From contig NC_092564.1 in assembly GCF_037975245.1 (NCBI RefSeq), positions 21,927,984 through 21,991,983 of the forward strand: DNA of 64,000 nucleotides, read 5' to 3'. This stretch comes from Apostichopus japonicus (Eukaryota > Echinodermata > Holothuroidea > Aspidochirotida > Stichopodidae). The first letter of the stretch is position 1. Every line of letters begins with the position of its first letter. The position numbers were made by a program, and so were the translations under genes. The notes under the pieces were generated by a model. It saw nothing but the letters and a program-made list of their open reading frames with translations. It was not told the origin of the DNA and did not search any database. Positions 42,341-55,025 of the stretch are shown piece after piece.

Positions 42341-44068
42341 AATCGAATGTGCGGCACCCATCAATCGAATGTGCGACACCCATCAATCGAATGTTCGACA
42401 CCGATTAATGGAATGATACCCATCAATCGAATGTTCGACACAGATCATTCGAATGTTCGGCACCAATCAATCGAATGATACTCATCAATCGAATGTTCAG
42501 CACCCATAAATCGAATGTTCGGCACCCATCAATCGAATGTTCGACACCGATCATTCGAATGTTCGACACCGATCAATCGAATGTGCAGTACCGATCAATC
42601 GAATGATACCCATCAATGGAATGTTCGACACCGATCAATCGAATGTGCGACAAAGACCAAACTAATGTGCAATACCGATCAATCGAATGTGCGACACCGA
42701 TCAATCGGATGTGCGACACCCATCAATCGAATGTTCGAATCCGATTAATCGAATGTTCGGCACCCAACAATCGAATGTGCGGCACTGATTAATCGAATGT
42801 GCGACACCGATCAATCGAATGTGCGACACCCATCAATCGAATGTTCGACACCGATCAATCAAATTTGCGACACCCATCAATCGAATGATCGACACCGATC
42901 ATTCGAATGTTCGACACCGATCAATCGAATGTGCATTACCGATCAATCGAATGATACCCATCAATCGAATGTAAGACACAGATCATTCGAATGTTCGGCA
43001 CCGATTAATCGAATGTGCGACACCGATCAATCGGATGTGCGACACCCATCGAATGTTCGACACCGATCATTCGAATTTTCGGCACCTATCAATCGAATGT
43101 GAGGCACCGATCATTCGAATGATCGGCACCAATCAATCAAATGTTCGACACCTATCATTCGAATGTTCGGCACCCACCAATCGATCGAATGTGCGACACC
43201 GATCAATCGAATGCGCGACACCGACCAAACGAATGTGCACTACCGATCAATCGAATGTTCGGCACCCATCAATCGAATGTTCGACACCCATCGATCGAAT
43301 GTTCGACACCGATCAATCGAATGATACTCATCATTCGAATGTTCGACACAGATCATTCAAATGTTCGGCACCAATCAATCGAATGTTCGACACCGATCAT
43401 TCGAATGTTCGGCACCAATCAATCGAATGTTCGACACAGATTATTCGAATGTTCGACACCGATCAATCGAATGTGCGACACCGAACAATCGGATGTGCGA
43501 CACCGAACAATCGAATGTTCGACACCGATCAATCGAATGACACCCATCAATCGAATGTTCGACACCGATCAATCGAATGTTCGGCACCCATCAATCGAAT
43601 GTGCGGCACCGATTGTTCGGCACCCATCAATCGAATGTTCGACACCGATCAATCGAATGACACCCATCAATCGAATGTTCGACACAGATCATTCGAATGT
43701 TCGGCACCAATGAATCAAATGTTCGACACCGATCATTCGAATGTTCGGCACCCATCAATCGAATGTTCGGCACCGAATAATCGAATATGCGACACCCACC
43801 AAACTAATGTGCAATACCGATTAATCGAATGTGCGACACCGAACAATCGGATGTGCGACACCCATCGAATGTTCGACACCGATCATTCGAATGTTCGGCA
43901 CCTATCAATCGAATGTGAGGCACCGATCATTCGAATGATCTTCACCAATCAATCAAATGTTCGACACCTATCATTCGAATGTTCGGCACCAATCAATCGA
44001 ATGTGCGACACCGATCAATCGAATGATACCCGTGAATGGAATGTTCGACACCGATCAATCGAATGTGC
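42341..44068. repeat. 1.73-kb block, first copy (offset about 1,949)
   Basis: Matches 44,229-46,025. The offset is 1,888 bp at the left, 1,949 bp for most of the block and 1,957 bp after about 43,614, where this copy lacks 8 bp (GATTGTTCGG instead of GATTATTCGAATGTTCGG). Shared rare units are CCATAAATCG, CAAATTTGCG, GTAAGACAC, CCAATCGATCGAATG, CACCCACCAAACTAATG and ACCCGTGAATGG. Confidence 0.8.
42861..42866. repeat. AAATTT-bearing variant unit
   Basis: A CAAATTTGCGAC unit appears here and near 44,832, where most related units read CAAATGTGCGAC. It is shared by both copies of the 42-46 kb duplication and was not seen elsewhere. It therefore arose before that duplication but after the zone formed. 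Confidence 0.6.
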
Positions 44069-44228
44069 GACACCGATCAAACAGATGTGCGACACCGATC
44101 ATTCGAATGTTCGACACCGATCAATCGAATTTGCAGTACCGATCAATCGAATGATACCCATCAATGGAATGTTCGACACCGATCAATCGAATGTGCGACA
44201 CCGACCAAACTAATGTGCAATACCGATC

Positions 44229-46025
44229 AATCGAATGTGCGGCACCCATCAATCGAATGTGCGACACCCATCAATCGAATGTTCGACACCGATTAATCGA
44301 ATGATACCCATCAATCGAATGTTCGACACAGATCATTCGAATGTTCGGCACCAATCAATCGAATGATACTCATCAATCGAATGTTCAGCACCCATAAATC
44401 GAATGTTCGGCACCCATCAATCGAATGTTCGACACCGATCATTCGAATGTTCGACACCGATCAATCGAATGTGCAGTACCGATCAATCGAATGATACCCA
44501 TCAATGGAATGTTCGACACCGATCAATCGAATGTGCGACACCGACCAAACTAATGTGCAATACCGATCAATCGAATGTGCGACACCGATCAATCGGATGT
44601 GCGACACCCATCAATCGAATGTTCGAATCCGATTAATCGAATGTTCGGCACCCAACAATCGAATGTGCGGCACTGATTAATCGAATGTGCGACACCGATC
44701 AATCGGGTGTGCGACACCCATCGAATTTCGACACCGATCATTCGAATGTTCGGCACCTATCAATCGAATGTGCAGTACCGATCAATCGAATGTGCGACAC
44801 CCATCAATCGAATGTTCGACACCGATCAATCAAATTTGCGACACCCATCAATCGAATGTTCGACACCGATCAATCGAATGTGCATTACCGATCAATCGAA
44901 TGATACCCATCAATCGAATGTAAGACACAAATCATTCGAATGTTCGGCACCGATTAATCGAATGTGCGACACCGATCAATCGGATGTGCGACACCCATCG
45001 AATGTTCGACACCGATCATTCGAATGTTCGGCACCTATCAATCGAATGTGAGGCACCGATCATTCGAATGATCGGCACCAATCAATCAAATGATCGACAC
45101 CTATCATTCGAATGTTCGGCACACACCAATCGATCGAATGTGCGACACCGATCAATCGAATGTGCGACACCGACCAAACGAATGTGCACTACCGATCAAT
45201 CGAATGTTCGGCACCCATCAATCGAATGTTCGACACCCATCGATCGAATGTTCGACACCGATCAATCGAATGATACTCATCATTCGAATGTTCGACACAG
45301 ATCATTCAAATGTTCGGCACCAATCAATCGAATGTTCGACACCGATCATTCGAATGTTCGGCACCAATCAATCGAATGTTCGACACAGATTATTCGAATG
45401 TTCGACACCGATCAATCGAATGTGCGACACCGAACAATCGGATGTGCGACACCGAACAATCGAATGTTCGACACCGATCAATCGAATGACACCCATCAAT
45501 CGAATGTTCGACACCGATCAATCGAATGTTCGGCACCCATCAATCGAATGTGCGGCACCGATTATTCGAATGTTCGGCACCCATCAATCGAATGTTCGAC
45601 ACCGATCAATCGAATGACACCCATCAATCGAATGTTCGACACAGATCATTCGAATGTTCGGCACCAATCAATCAAATGTTCGACACCGATCATTCGAATG
45701 TTCGGCACCCATCAATCGAATGTTCGGCACCGAATAATCGAATATGCGACACCCACCAAACTAATGTGCAATACCGATTAATCGAATGTGCGACACCGAA
45801 CAATCGGATGTGCGACACCCATCGAATGTTCGACACCGATCATTCGAATGTTCGGCACCTATCAATCGAATGTGAGGCACCGATCATTCGAATGATCTTC
45901 ACCAATCAATCAAATGTTCGACACCTATCATTCGAATGTTCGGCACCAATCAATCGAATGTGCGACACCGATCAATCGAATGATACCCGTGAATGGAATG
46001 TTCGACACCGATCAATCGAATGTGC
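44229..46025. repeat. 1.80-kb block, second copy
   Basis: This is the partner of 42,341-44,068. It keeps the full GATTATTCGAATGTTCGG unit and has extra units with GGGTGTGCGACACCC and GAATTTCGAC near 44,704-44,735. The block ends where GTGCAATACC here opposes GTGCGACACC in the first copy. Confidence 0.8.
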
Positions 46026-46454
46026 AATACCGATCAATCGAATGTTCGACACCGATCAATCGAATGTGCACTACCGATCAATCGAATATGCGACACCGAC
46101 CAAACGAATGTGCAATACCGATCAATCGAATGTGCGACACCCATCAATCGAATGTTCGGCACCCATCAATCGAATGTTCGACACCCATCAATCGAATGTT
46201 CTACACCGATCAATCGAATGATACCCATCAATGGAATGTTCGACACCGATCAATCGAATGTGCGACACCGATCAAACAGATGTGCGACACCGATCAATCG
46301 AATGTTCGACACCGACCAACCGAATGTGCAGTACCGATCAATCGAATGTTCGACACCGATCAATCGAATGTGCACTACCGATCAATCGAATATGCGACAC
46401 CGACCAAACGAATGTGCAATACCGATCAATCGAATGTTCGACACCGATCAATCG

Positions 46455-48868
46455 AATGTGCAGTACCGATCAATCGAATGTTCGACACCGATCAATCGAA
46501 TGTGCACTACCGATCAATCGAATATGCGACACCGACCAAACGAATGTGCAATACCGATCAATCGAATGTTCGACACCGATCAATCGAATGTGCAGTACCG
46601 ATCAATCGAATGTGCGACACCCATCAATCGAATGTTCGGCACCTATCAATCGAATGTGCGGTACCGCTCCATCGTATGTACAGTACCGATCAATGGAATG
46701 TGCGACACCCATCAATCGAATGTTCGAAACCGATCAACCGAATGATACCCATCAATCGAATGTTCGACACCGATCATTCGAATGTTCGGCACCCATCGAT
46801 CGAATGTTCGACACCGATTAATCGAATGTGCGACACCGATCAATCGGATGTGCGTCACCGATCAATCGAATGTTCGACACCCATCAATCGAATGTTTGAC
46901 ACCGATCATTGGAATGTTCGACACCGATCAATCGAATGTGCAGTAACGATCAATCGAATGTTCGGCACCCATCAATCGAATGTTCGGCACCGATTAATCG
47001 AATATGCGACACAGACCAAACGAATGTGCAATACCGATCAATCTAATGTTCGACACCGATCAATCGAATGTGCCATACCGATCAATCGAATGTGCGACAC
47101 CCATCAATCGAATGTTCGACACCGATCATTCGAATGTTCGACACCGATCAATCGAATGTTCGACACCGATCAATCGAATGATACCCATCAATCGAATGTT
47201 CGACACAGATCATTCGAATGTTCTACACCGATCAATCGAATGTGCGACATCGATAAATCGAATGTGCGACACCCATCAATGGAATGTTCGACACAGATCA
47301 TTCGAATGTTCGGCACCCATCAATCGAATGTGCGACATCGATAAATCGAATGTTCGACACCCATCAATCGAATGTTCGACACCGATCATTCGAATGTTCG
47401 ACACCGATCAATCGAATGTGCAGTACCGATCAATCGAATGTTCGGCACCCATCAATCGAATGTTCGACACCGATCAATCGAATGACACCCATCAATCGAA
47501 TGTTCGACACAGATCATTCGAATGTTCGGCACCAATCAATCGAATGTTCGACACCGATCATTCGAATGTTCGGCACCCATCAATCGAATGTTCGGCACCG
47601 AATAATCGAATATGCGACACCCACCAAACTAATGTGCAATACCGATTAATCGAATGTGCGACACCGAATAATCGGATGTGCGATACCCATCGAATGATCG
47701 ACACCGATCATTCGAATGTTCGGCACCTATCAATCGAATGTGAGGCACCGATCATTCGAATGATCGGCACCAATCAATCAAATGTTCGACACCTATCATT
47801 CGAATGTTCGGCACCAATCAATCGAATGTGCGACACCGATCAATCGAATGATACCCATGAATGGAATGTTCGACACCGATCAATCGAATGTGCAACACCG
47901 ATCAAACAGATGTGCGACACCGATCAATCGAATGTTCGACACCGACCAACCGAATGTGCAGTACCGATCAATCGAATGTTCGACACCGATCAATCGAATG
48001 TGCACTACCGATCAATCGAATATGCGACACCGACCAAACGAATGTGCAATACCGATCAATCGAATGTTCGACACCGATCAATCGAATGTGCGACACCGAC
48101 CAACCGAATGTGCAGTACCGATCAATCGAATGTTCGACACCGATCAATCGAATGTGCACTACCGATCAATCGAATATGCGACACCGACCAAACGAATGTG
48201 CAATACCGATCAATCGAATGTTCGACACCGATCAATCGAATGTGCGACACCGATCAATCGCATGTGCGACACCCAACAATCGAATGTTCGACACCGATCA
48301 ATCGAATGTGCAGTACCGATCAATCGAATGTGCGACACCCATCAATCGAATGTTCGACACCCATCAATCGAATGTGCGACACCCATCAATCGAATGTTCG
48401 ACACCGATCAATCGAATGATACTCATCAATCGAATGTTCGACACAGATCATTCGAATGTTCGGCACCAATCAATCGAATGATACTCATCAATCGAATGTT
48501 CAGCACCCATCAATCGAATGTTCGGCACCCATCAATCGAATGTTCGACACCGATCATTCGAATGTTCGACACCGATCAATCGAATGTGCAGTACCGATCA
48601 ATCGAATGTGCAGTACCAATCAATCGAATGATACCCATCAATGGAATGTTCGACACCGATCAATCGAATGTGCGACACCGACCAAACTAATGTGCAATAC
48701 CGATCAATCGAATGTGCGACACCGATCAATCGGATGTGCGACACCCATCAATCGAATGTTCGAATCCGTTTAATCGAATGTTCGGCACCCATCAATCGAA
48801 TGTGCGGCACCGATTATTCGAATGTTCGGCACCCATCAATCGAATGTTCGACACCGATCAATCGAATG
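46455..48868. repeat. 2.4-kb block, first copy (offset 3,614)
   Basis: Matches 50,069-52,483 at offset 3,614 bp, becoming 3,615 bp after a one-base insertion near 51,522. The match ends where ATACCCATC here opposes ACACCCATC there. The GGTACCGCTCC landmark lies at 46,660 and 50,274. Differences include CGAATAATCGG/CGAACAATCGG near 47,667 and CCGTTTAATCG/CCGATTAATCG near 48,767. Confidence 0.82.
46660..46681. repeat. Divergent landmark unit GGTACCGCTCCATCG
   Basis: This unit keeps 22-bp spacing but differs strongly from consensus, reading GGTACCGCTCCATCG and then TATGTAC. Copies start at 6,734; 24,421; 25,402; 30,920; 31,791; 32,812; 34,111; 41,851; 46,660; 50,274; 54,211; 56,159 and 60,681, with a variant (ATCGAATGTGC after CTCC) at about 20,093. 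It occurs in zones I to IV, so it predates the zone-specific amplifications. Confidence 0.85.
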
Positions 48869-49140
48869 ATACCCATCAATCGAATGTTCGACACAGATCA
48901 TTCGAATGTTCTACACCGATCAATCGAATGTGCGACATCGATAAATCGAATGTGCGACACCCATCAATGGAATGTTCGACACAGATCATTCGAATGTTCG
49001 GCACCCATCAATCGAATGTGCGACATCGATAAATCGAATGTTCGACACCCATCAATCGAATGTTCGACACCGATCATTCGAATGTTCGACACCGATCAAT
49101 CGAATGTGCAGTACCGATCAATCGAATGTTCGGCACCGAT

Positions 49141-51302
49141 CAATCGAATGACACCCATCAATCGAATGTTCGACACAGATCATTCGAATGTTCGGCACCA
49201 ATCAATCAAATGTTCGACACCGATCATTCGAATGTTCGGCACCCATCAATCGAATGTTCGGCACCGAATAATCGAATATGCGACACCCACCAAACTAATG
49301 TGCAATACCGATTAATCGAATGTGCGACACCGAACAATCGGATGTGCGACACCCATCGAATGTTCGACACCGATCATTCGAATGTTCGGCACCTATCAAT
49401 CGAATGTGAGGCACCGATCATTCGAATGATCGGCACCAATCAATCAAATGTTCGACACCTATCATTCGAATGTTCGGCACCAATCAATCGAATGTGCGAC
49501 ACCGAACAATCGAATGATACCCATGAATGGAATGTTCGACACCGATCAATCGAATGTGCAACACCGATCAAACAGATGTGCGACACCGATCAATCGAATG
49601 TTCGACACCGACCAACCGAATGTGCAGAACCGATCAATCGAATGTTCGACACCGATCAATCGAATGATACCCATCAATCGAATGTTCGACACCGATCAAT
49701 CGAATGTGCGACACCGATCAAACAGATGTGCGGCACCAATCAATCAAATGTTCGACACCTATCATTCGAATGTTCGGCACCAATCAATCGAATGTGCGAC
49801 ACCGATCAATCGAATGATACCCATGAATGGAATGTTCGACACCGATCAATCGAATGTGCAGTACCGATCAATCGAATGTGCGACACCCATCAATCGAATG
49901 TTCGGCACCCATCAATCGAATGTTCGACACCCATCAATCGAATGTTCTACACCGATCAATCGAATGATACCCATCAATGGAATGTTCGACACCGATCAAT
50001 CGAATGTGCGACACCGATCAAACAGATGTGCGACACCGATCAATCGAATGTTCGACACCGACCAACCGAATGTGCAGTACCGATCAATCGAATGTTCGAC
50101 ACCGATCAATCGAATGTGCACTACCGATCAATCGAATATGCGACACCGACCAAACGAATGTGCAATACCGATCAATCGAATGTTCGACACCGATCAATCG
50201 AATGTGCAGTACCGATCAATCGAATGTGCGACACCCATCAATCGAATGTTCGGCACCTATCAATCGAATGTGCGGTACCGCTCCATCGTATGTACAGTAC
50301 CGATCAATGGAATGTGCGACACCCATCAATCGAATGTTCGAAACCGATCAACCGAATGATACCCATCAATCGAATGTTCGACACAGATCATTCGAATGTT
50401 CGGCACCCATCGATCGAATGTTCGACACCGATTAATCGAATGTGCGACACCGATCAATCGGATGTGCGTCACCGATCAATCGAATGTTCGACACCCATCA
50501 ATCGAATGTTTGACACCGATCATTGGAATGTTCGACACCGATCAATCGAATGTGCAGTACCGATCAATCGAATGTTCGGCACCCATCAATCGAATGTTCG
50601 GCACCGATTAATCGAATATGCGACACAGACCAAACGAATGTGCAATACCGATCAATCTAATGTTCGACACCGATCAATCGAATGTGCCATACCGATCAAT
50701 CGAATGTGCGACACCCATCAATCGAATGTTCGACACCGATCATTCGAATGTTCGACACCGATCAATCGAATGTTCGACACCGATCAATCGAATGATACCC
50801 ATCAATCGAATGTTCGACACAGATCATTCGAATGTTCTACACCGATCAATCGAATGTGCGACATCGATAAATCGAATGTGCGACACCCATCAATGGAATG
50901 TTCGACACAGATCTTTCGAATGTTCGGCACCCATCAATCGAATGTGCGACATCGATAAATCGAATGTTCGACACCCATCAATCGAATGTTCGACACCGAT
51001 CATTCGAATGTTCGACACCGATCAATCGAATGTGCAGTACCGATCAATCGAATGTTCGGCACCCATCAATCGAATGTTCGACACCGATCAATCGAATGAC
51101 ACCCATCAATCGAATGTTCGACACAGATCATTCGAATGTTCGGCACCAATCAATCGAATGTTCGACACCGATCATTCGAATGTTCGGCACCCATCAATCG
51201 AATGTTCGGCACCGAATAATCGAATATGCGACACCCACCAAACTAATGTGCAATACCGATTAATCGAATGTGCGACACCGAACAATCGGATGTGCGACAC
51301 CC
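49141..51302. repeat. 2.16-kb block, first copy (offset 5,885)
   Basis: Matches 55,026-57,187 at offset 5,885 bp. It contains the unusual pair of CCATGAATGG units, GTGCAGAACCG and the GGTACCGCTCC landmark (50,274 and 56,159). It overlaps the 2.4-kb block at 50,069, so this stretch has taken part in at least two duplications. Confidence 0.8.
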
Positions 51303-52483
51303 ATCGAATGTTCGACACCGATCATTCGAATGTTCGGCACCTATCAATCGAATGTGAGGCACCGATCATTCGAATGATCGGCACCAATCAATCAAATGTT
51401 CGACACCTATCATTCGAATGTTCGACACCGATCAATCGAATGTGCGACACCGATCAATCGAATGATACCCATGAATGGAATGTTCGACACCGATCAATCG
51501 AATGTGCAACACCGATCAAACAAGATGTGCGACACCGATCAATCGAATGTTCGACACCGACCAACCGAATGTGCAGTACCGATCAATCGAATGTTCGACA
51601 CCGATCAATCGAATGTGCACTACCGATCAATCGAATATGCGACACCGACCAAACGAATGTGCAATACCGATCAATCGAATGTTCGACACCGATCAATCGA
51701 ATGTGCGACACCGACCAACCGAATGTGCAGTACCGATCAATCGAATGTTCGACACCGATCAATCGAATGTGCACTACCGATCAATCGAATATGCGACACC
51801 GACCAAACGAATGTGCAATACCGATCAATCGAATGTTCGACACCGATCAATCGAATGTGCGACACCGATCAATCGCATGTGCGACACCCAACAATCGAAT
51901 GTTCGACACCGATCAATCGAATGTGCAGTACCGATCAATCGAATGTGCGACACCCATCAATCGAATGTTCGACACCCATCAATCGAATGTGCGACACCCA
52001 TCAATCGAATGTTCGACACCGATCAATCGAATGATACTCATCAATCGAATGTTCGACACAGATCATTCGAATGTTCGGCACCAATCAATCGAATGATACT
52101 CATCAATCGAATGTTCAGCACCCATCAATCGAATGTTCGGCACCCATCAATCGAATGTTCGACACCGATCATTCGAATGTTCGACACCGATCAATCGAAT
52201 GTGCAGTACCGATCAATCGAATGTGCAGTACCGATCAATCGAATGATACCCATCAATGGAATGTTCGACACCGATCAATCGAATGTGCGACACCGACCAA
52301 ACTAATGTGCAATACCGATCAATCGAATGTGCGACACCGATCAATCGGATGTGCGACACCCATCAATCGAATGTTCGAATCCGATTAATCGAATGTTCGG
52401 CACCCATCAATCGAATGTGCGGCACCGATTATTCGAATGTTCGGCACCCATCAATCGAATGTTCGACACCGATCAATCGAATG
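50069..52483. repeat. 2.4-kb block, second copy
   Basis: This is the partner of 46,455-48,868. It has an extra A near 51,522 (AAACAAGATG instead of AAACAGATG) and GATCTTTCG at about 50,912 in place of GATCATTCG. Confidence 0.82.
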
Positions 52484-53213
52484 ACACCCATCAATCGAAT
52501 GTTCGACACAGATCATTCGAATGTTCGGCACCAATCAATCAAATGTTCGACACCGATCGTTCGAATGTTCGGCACCCATCAATCGAATGTTCGGCACCGA
52601 ATAATCGAATATGCGACACCCACCAAACTAATGTGCAATACCGATTAATCGAATGTGCGACACCGAACAATCGGATGTGCGACACCCATCGAATGTTCGA
52701 CACCGATCATTCGAATGTTCGGCACCTATCAATCGAATGTGAGGCACCGATCATTCGAATGATCGGCACCAATCAATCAAATGTTCGACACTTATCATTC
52801 GAATGTTCGGCACCAATCAATCGAATGTGCGACACCGATCAATCGAATGATACCCATGAATGGAATGTTCGACACCGATCAATCGAATGTGCGACACCGA
52901 TCAAACAGATGTGCGACACCGATCAATCGAATGTTCGACACCGACCAACCGAATGTGCAGTACCGATCAATCGAATGTTCGACACCGATCAATCGAATGT
53001 GCACTACCGATCAATCGAATATGCGACACCGACCAAACGAATGTGCAATACCGATCAATCGAATGTTCGACACCGATCAATCGAATGTGCGACACCGATC
53101 AATCGCATGTGCGACACCCAACAATCGAATGTTCGACACCCATCAATCGAATGTGCAGTACCGATCAATCGAATGTGCGACACCCATCAATCGAATGTTC
53201 GACACCCATCAAT

Positions 53214-54194
53214 CGAATGTGCGACACCCATCAATCGAATGTTCGACACCGATCAATCGAATGATACCCATCAATCGAATGTTCGACACAGATCATTCGA
53301 ATGTTCGGCACCAATCAATCGAATGATACTCATCAATCGAATGTTCAGCACCCATCAATCGAATGTTCGGCACCCATCAATCGAATGTTCGACACCGATC
53401 ATTCGAATGTTCGACACCGATCAATCGAATGTGCAGTACCGATCAATCGAATGATACCCATCAATGGAATGTTCGACACCGATCAATCGAATGTGCGACA
53501 CCGATCATTCGAATGTTCGGCACCCATCAATCGAATGTTCGGCACCCATCAATCGAATGTTCGACACCGATCATTCGAATGTTCGACACCGATCAATCGA
53601 ATGTGCAGTACCGATCAATCGAATGATACCCATCAATGGAATGTTCGACACCGATCAATCGAATGTGCGACACCGACCAAACTAATGTGCAATACCGATC
53701 AATCGAATGTGCGACACCGATCAATCGGATGTGCGACACCCATCAATCGAATGTTCGAATCCGATTAATCGAATGTTCGGCACCCATCAATCGAATGTGC
53801 GGCACCGATTATTCGAATGTTCGGCACCCATCAATCGAATGTTCGACACCGATCAATCGAATGACACCCATCAATCGAATGTTCGACACAGATCATTCGA
53901 ATGTTCGGCACCAATCAATCAAATGTTCGACACCGATCATTCGAATGTTCGGCACCCATCAATCGAATGTTCGGCACCGAATAATCGAATATGCGACACC
54001 CACCAAACTAATGTGCAATACCGATTAATCGAATGTGCGACACCGAACAATCGGATGTGCGACACCCATCGAATGTTCGACACCGATCATTCGAATGTTC
54101 GGCACCTATCAATCGAATGTGAGGCACCGATCATTCGAATGATCGGCACCAATCAATCAAATGTTCGACACCTATCATTCGAATGTTCGGCACC
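53214..54194. repeat. 0.98-kb block, first copy (offset 4,884)
   Basis: Matches 58,098-59,078 at offset 4,884 bp, ending where ACCTATCAATCG here opposes ACCAATCAATCG there. One change seen is GAATGATACTC here against GAAGGATACTC at about 58,206. Part of the block is also related to 52,256 onward at offset 1,380 bp. Confidence 0.78.
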
Positions 54195-55025
54195 TATCAA
54201 TCGAATGTGCGGTACCGCTCCATCGTATGTACAGTACCGATCAATGGAATGTGCGACACCCATCAATCGAATGTTCGAAACCGATCAACCGAATGATACC
54301 CATCAATCGAATGTTCGACACAGATCATTCGAATGTTCGGCACCCATCGATCGAATGTTCGACACCGATTAATCGAATGTGCGACACCGATCAATCGGAT
54401 GTGCGTCACCGATCAATCGAATGTTCGACACCCATCAATCGAATGTTTGACACCGATCATTGGAATGTTCGACACCGATCAATCGAATGTGCAGTACCGA
54501 TCAATCGAATGTTCGGCACCCATCAATCGAATGTTCGGCACCGATTAATCGAATATGCGACACAGACCAAACGAATGTGCAATACCGATCAATCTAATGT
54601 TCGACACCGATCAATCGAATGTGCCATACCGATCAATCGAATGTGCGACACCCATCAATCGAATGTTCGACACCGATCATTCGAATGTTCGACACCGATC
54701 AATCGAATGTTCGACACCGATCAATCGAATGATACCCATCAATCGAATGTTCGACACAGATCATTCGAATGTTCTACACCGATCAATCGAATGTGCGACA
54801 TCGATAAATCGAATGTGCGACACCCATCAATGGAATGTTCGACACAGATCATTCGAATGTTCGGCACCCATCAATCGAATGTGCGACATCGATAAATCGA
54901 ATGTTCGACACCCATCAATCGAATGTTCGACACCGATCATTCGAATGTTCGACACCGATCAATCGAATGTGCAGTACCGATCAATCGAATGTTCGGCACC
55001 CATCAATCGAATGTTCGACACCGAT

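Larger units (their letters stand above)
35101..46111. repeat. Zone III of the satellite, mixed unit types
   Basis: Zone II markers stop and a mixture takes over. It includes TTCGAATCCGATTAATCG units (also present in zone I), GGTATTGATCAATCG followed by TATGCTCGG (about 38,870 and 40,080), 26-bp units with CCAATCGATCGAATG (about 43,176 and 45,124), and frequent ATACCCATCAATGG units. It holds one large internal duplication (42.3-46.0 kb). No gene or unique sequence was seen. Confidence 0.5.
46112..49979. repeat. Left copy of the 14,021-bp-spaced block
   Basis: Matches 60,133-64,000 at a constant offset of 14,021 bp, with very few differences: CAATGGAATG/CAATCGAATG near 46,692, CAGTAACG/CAGTACCG near 46,945, and CAGATC/CCGATC-type changes. 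The match is still running at the window end, so the shared block is at least 3.87 kb. Confidence 0.88.
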
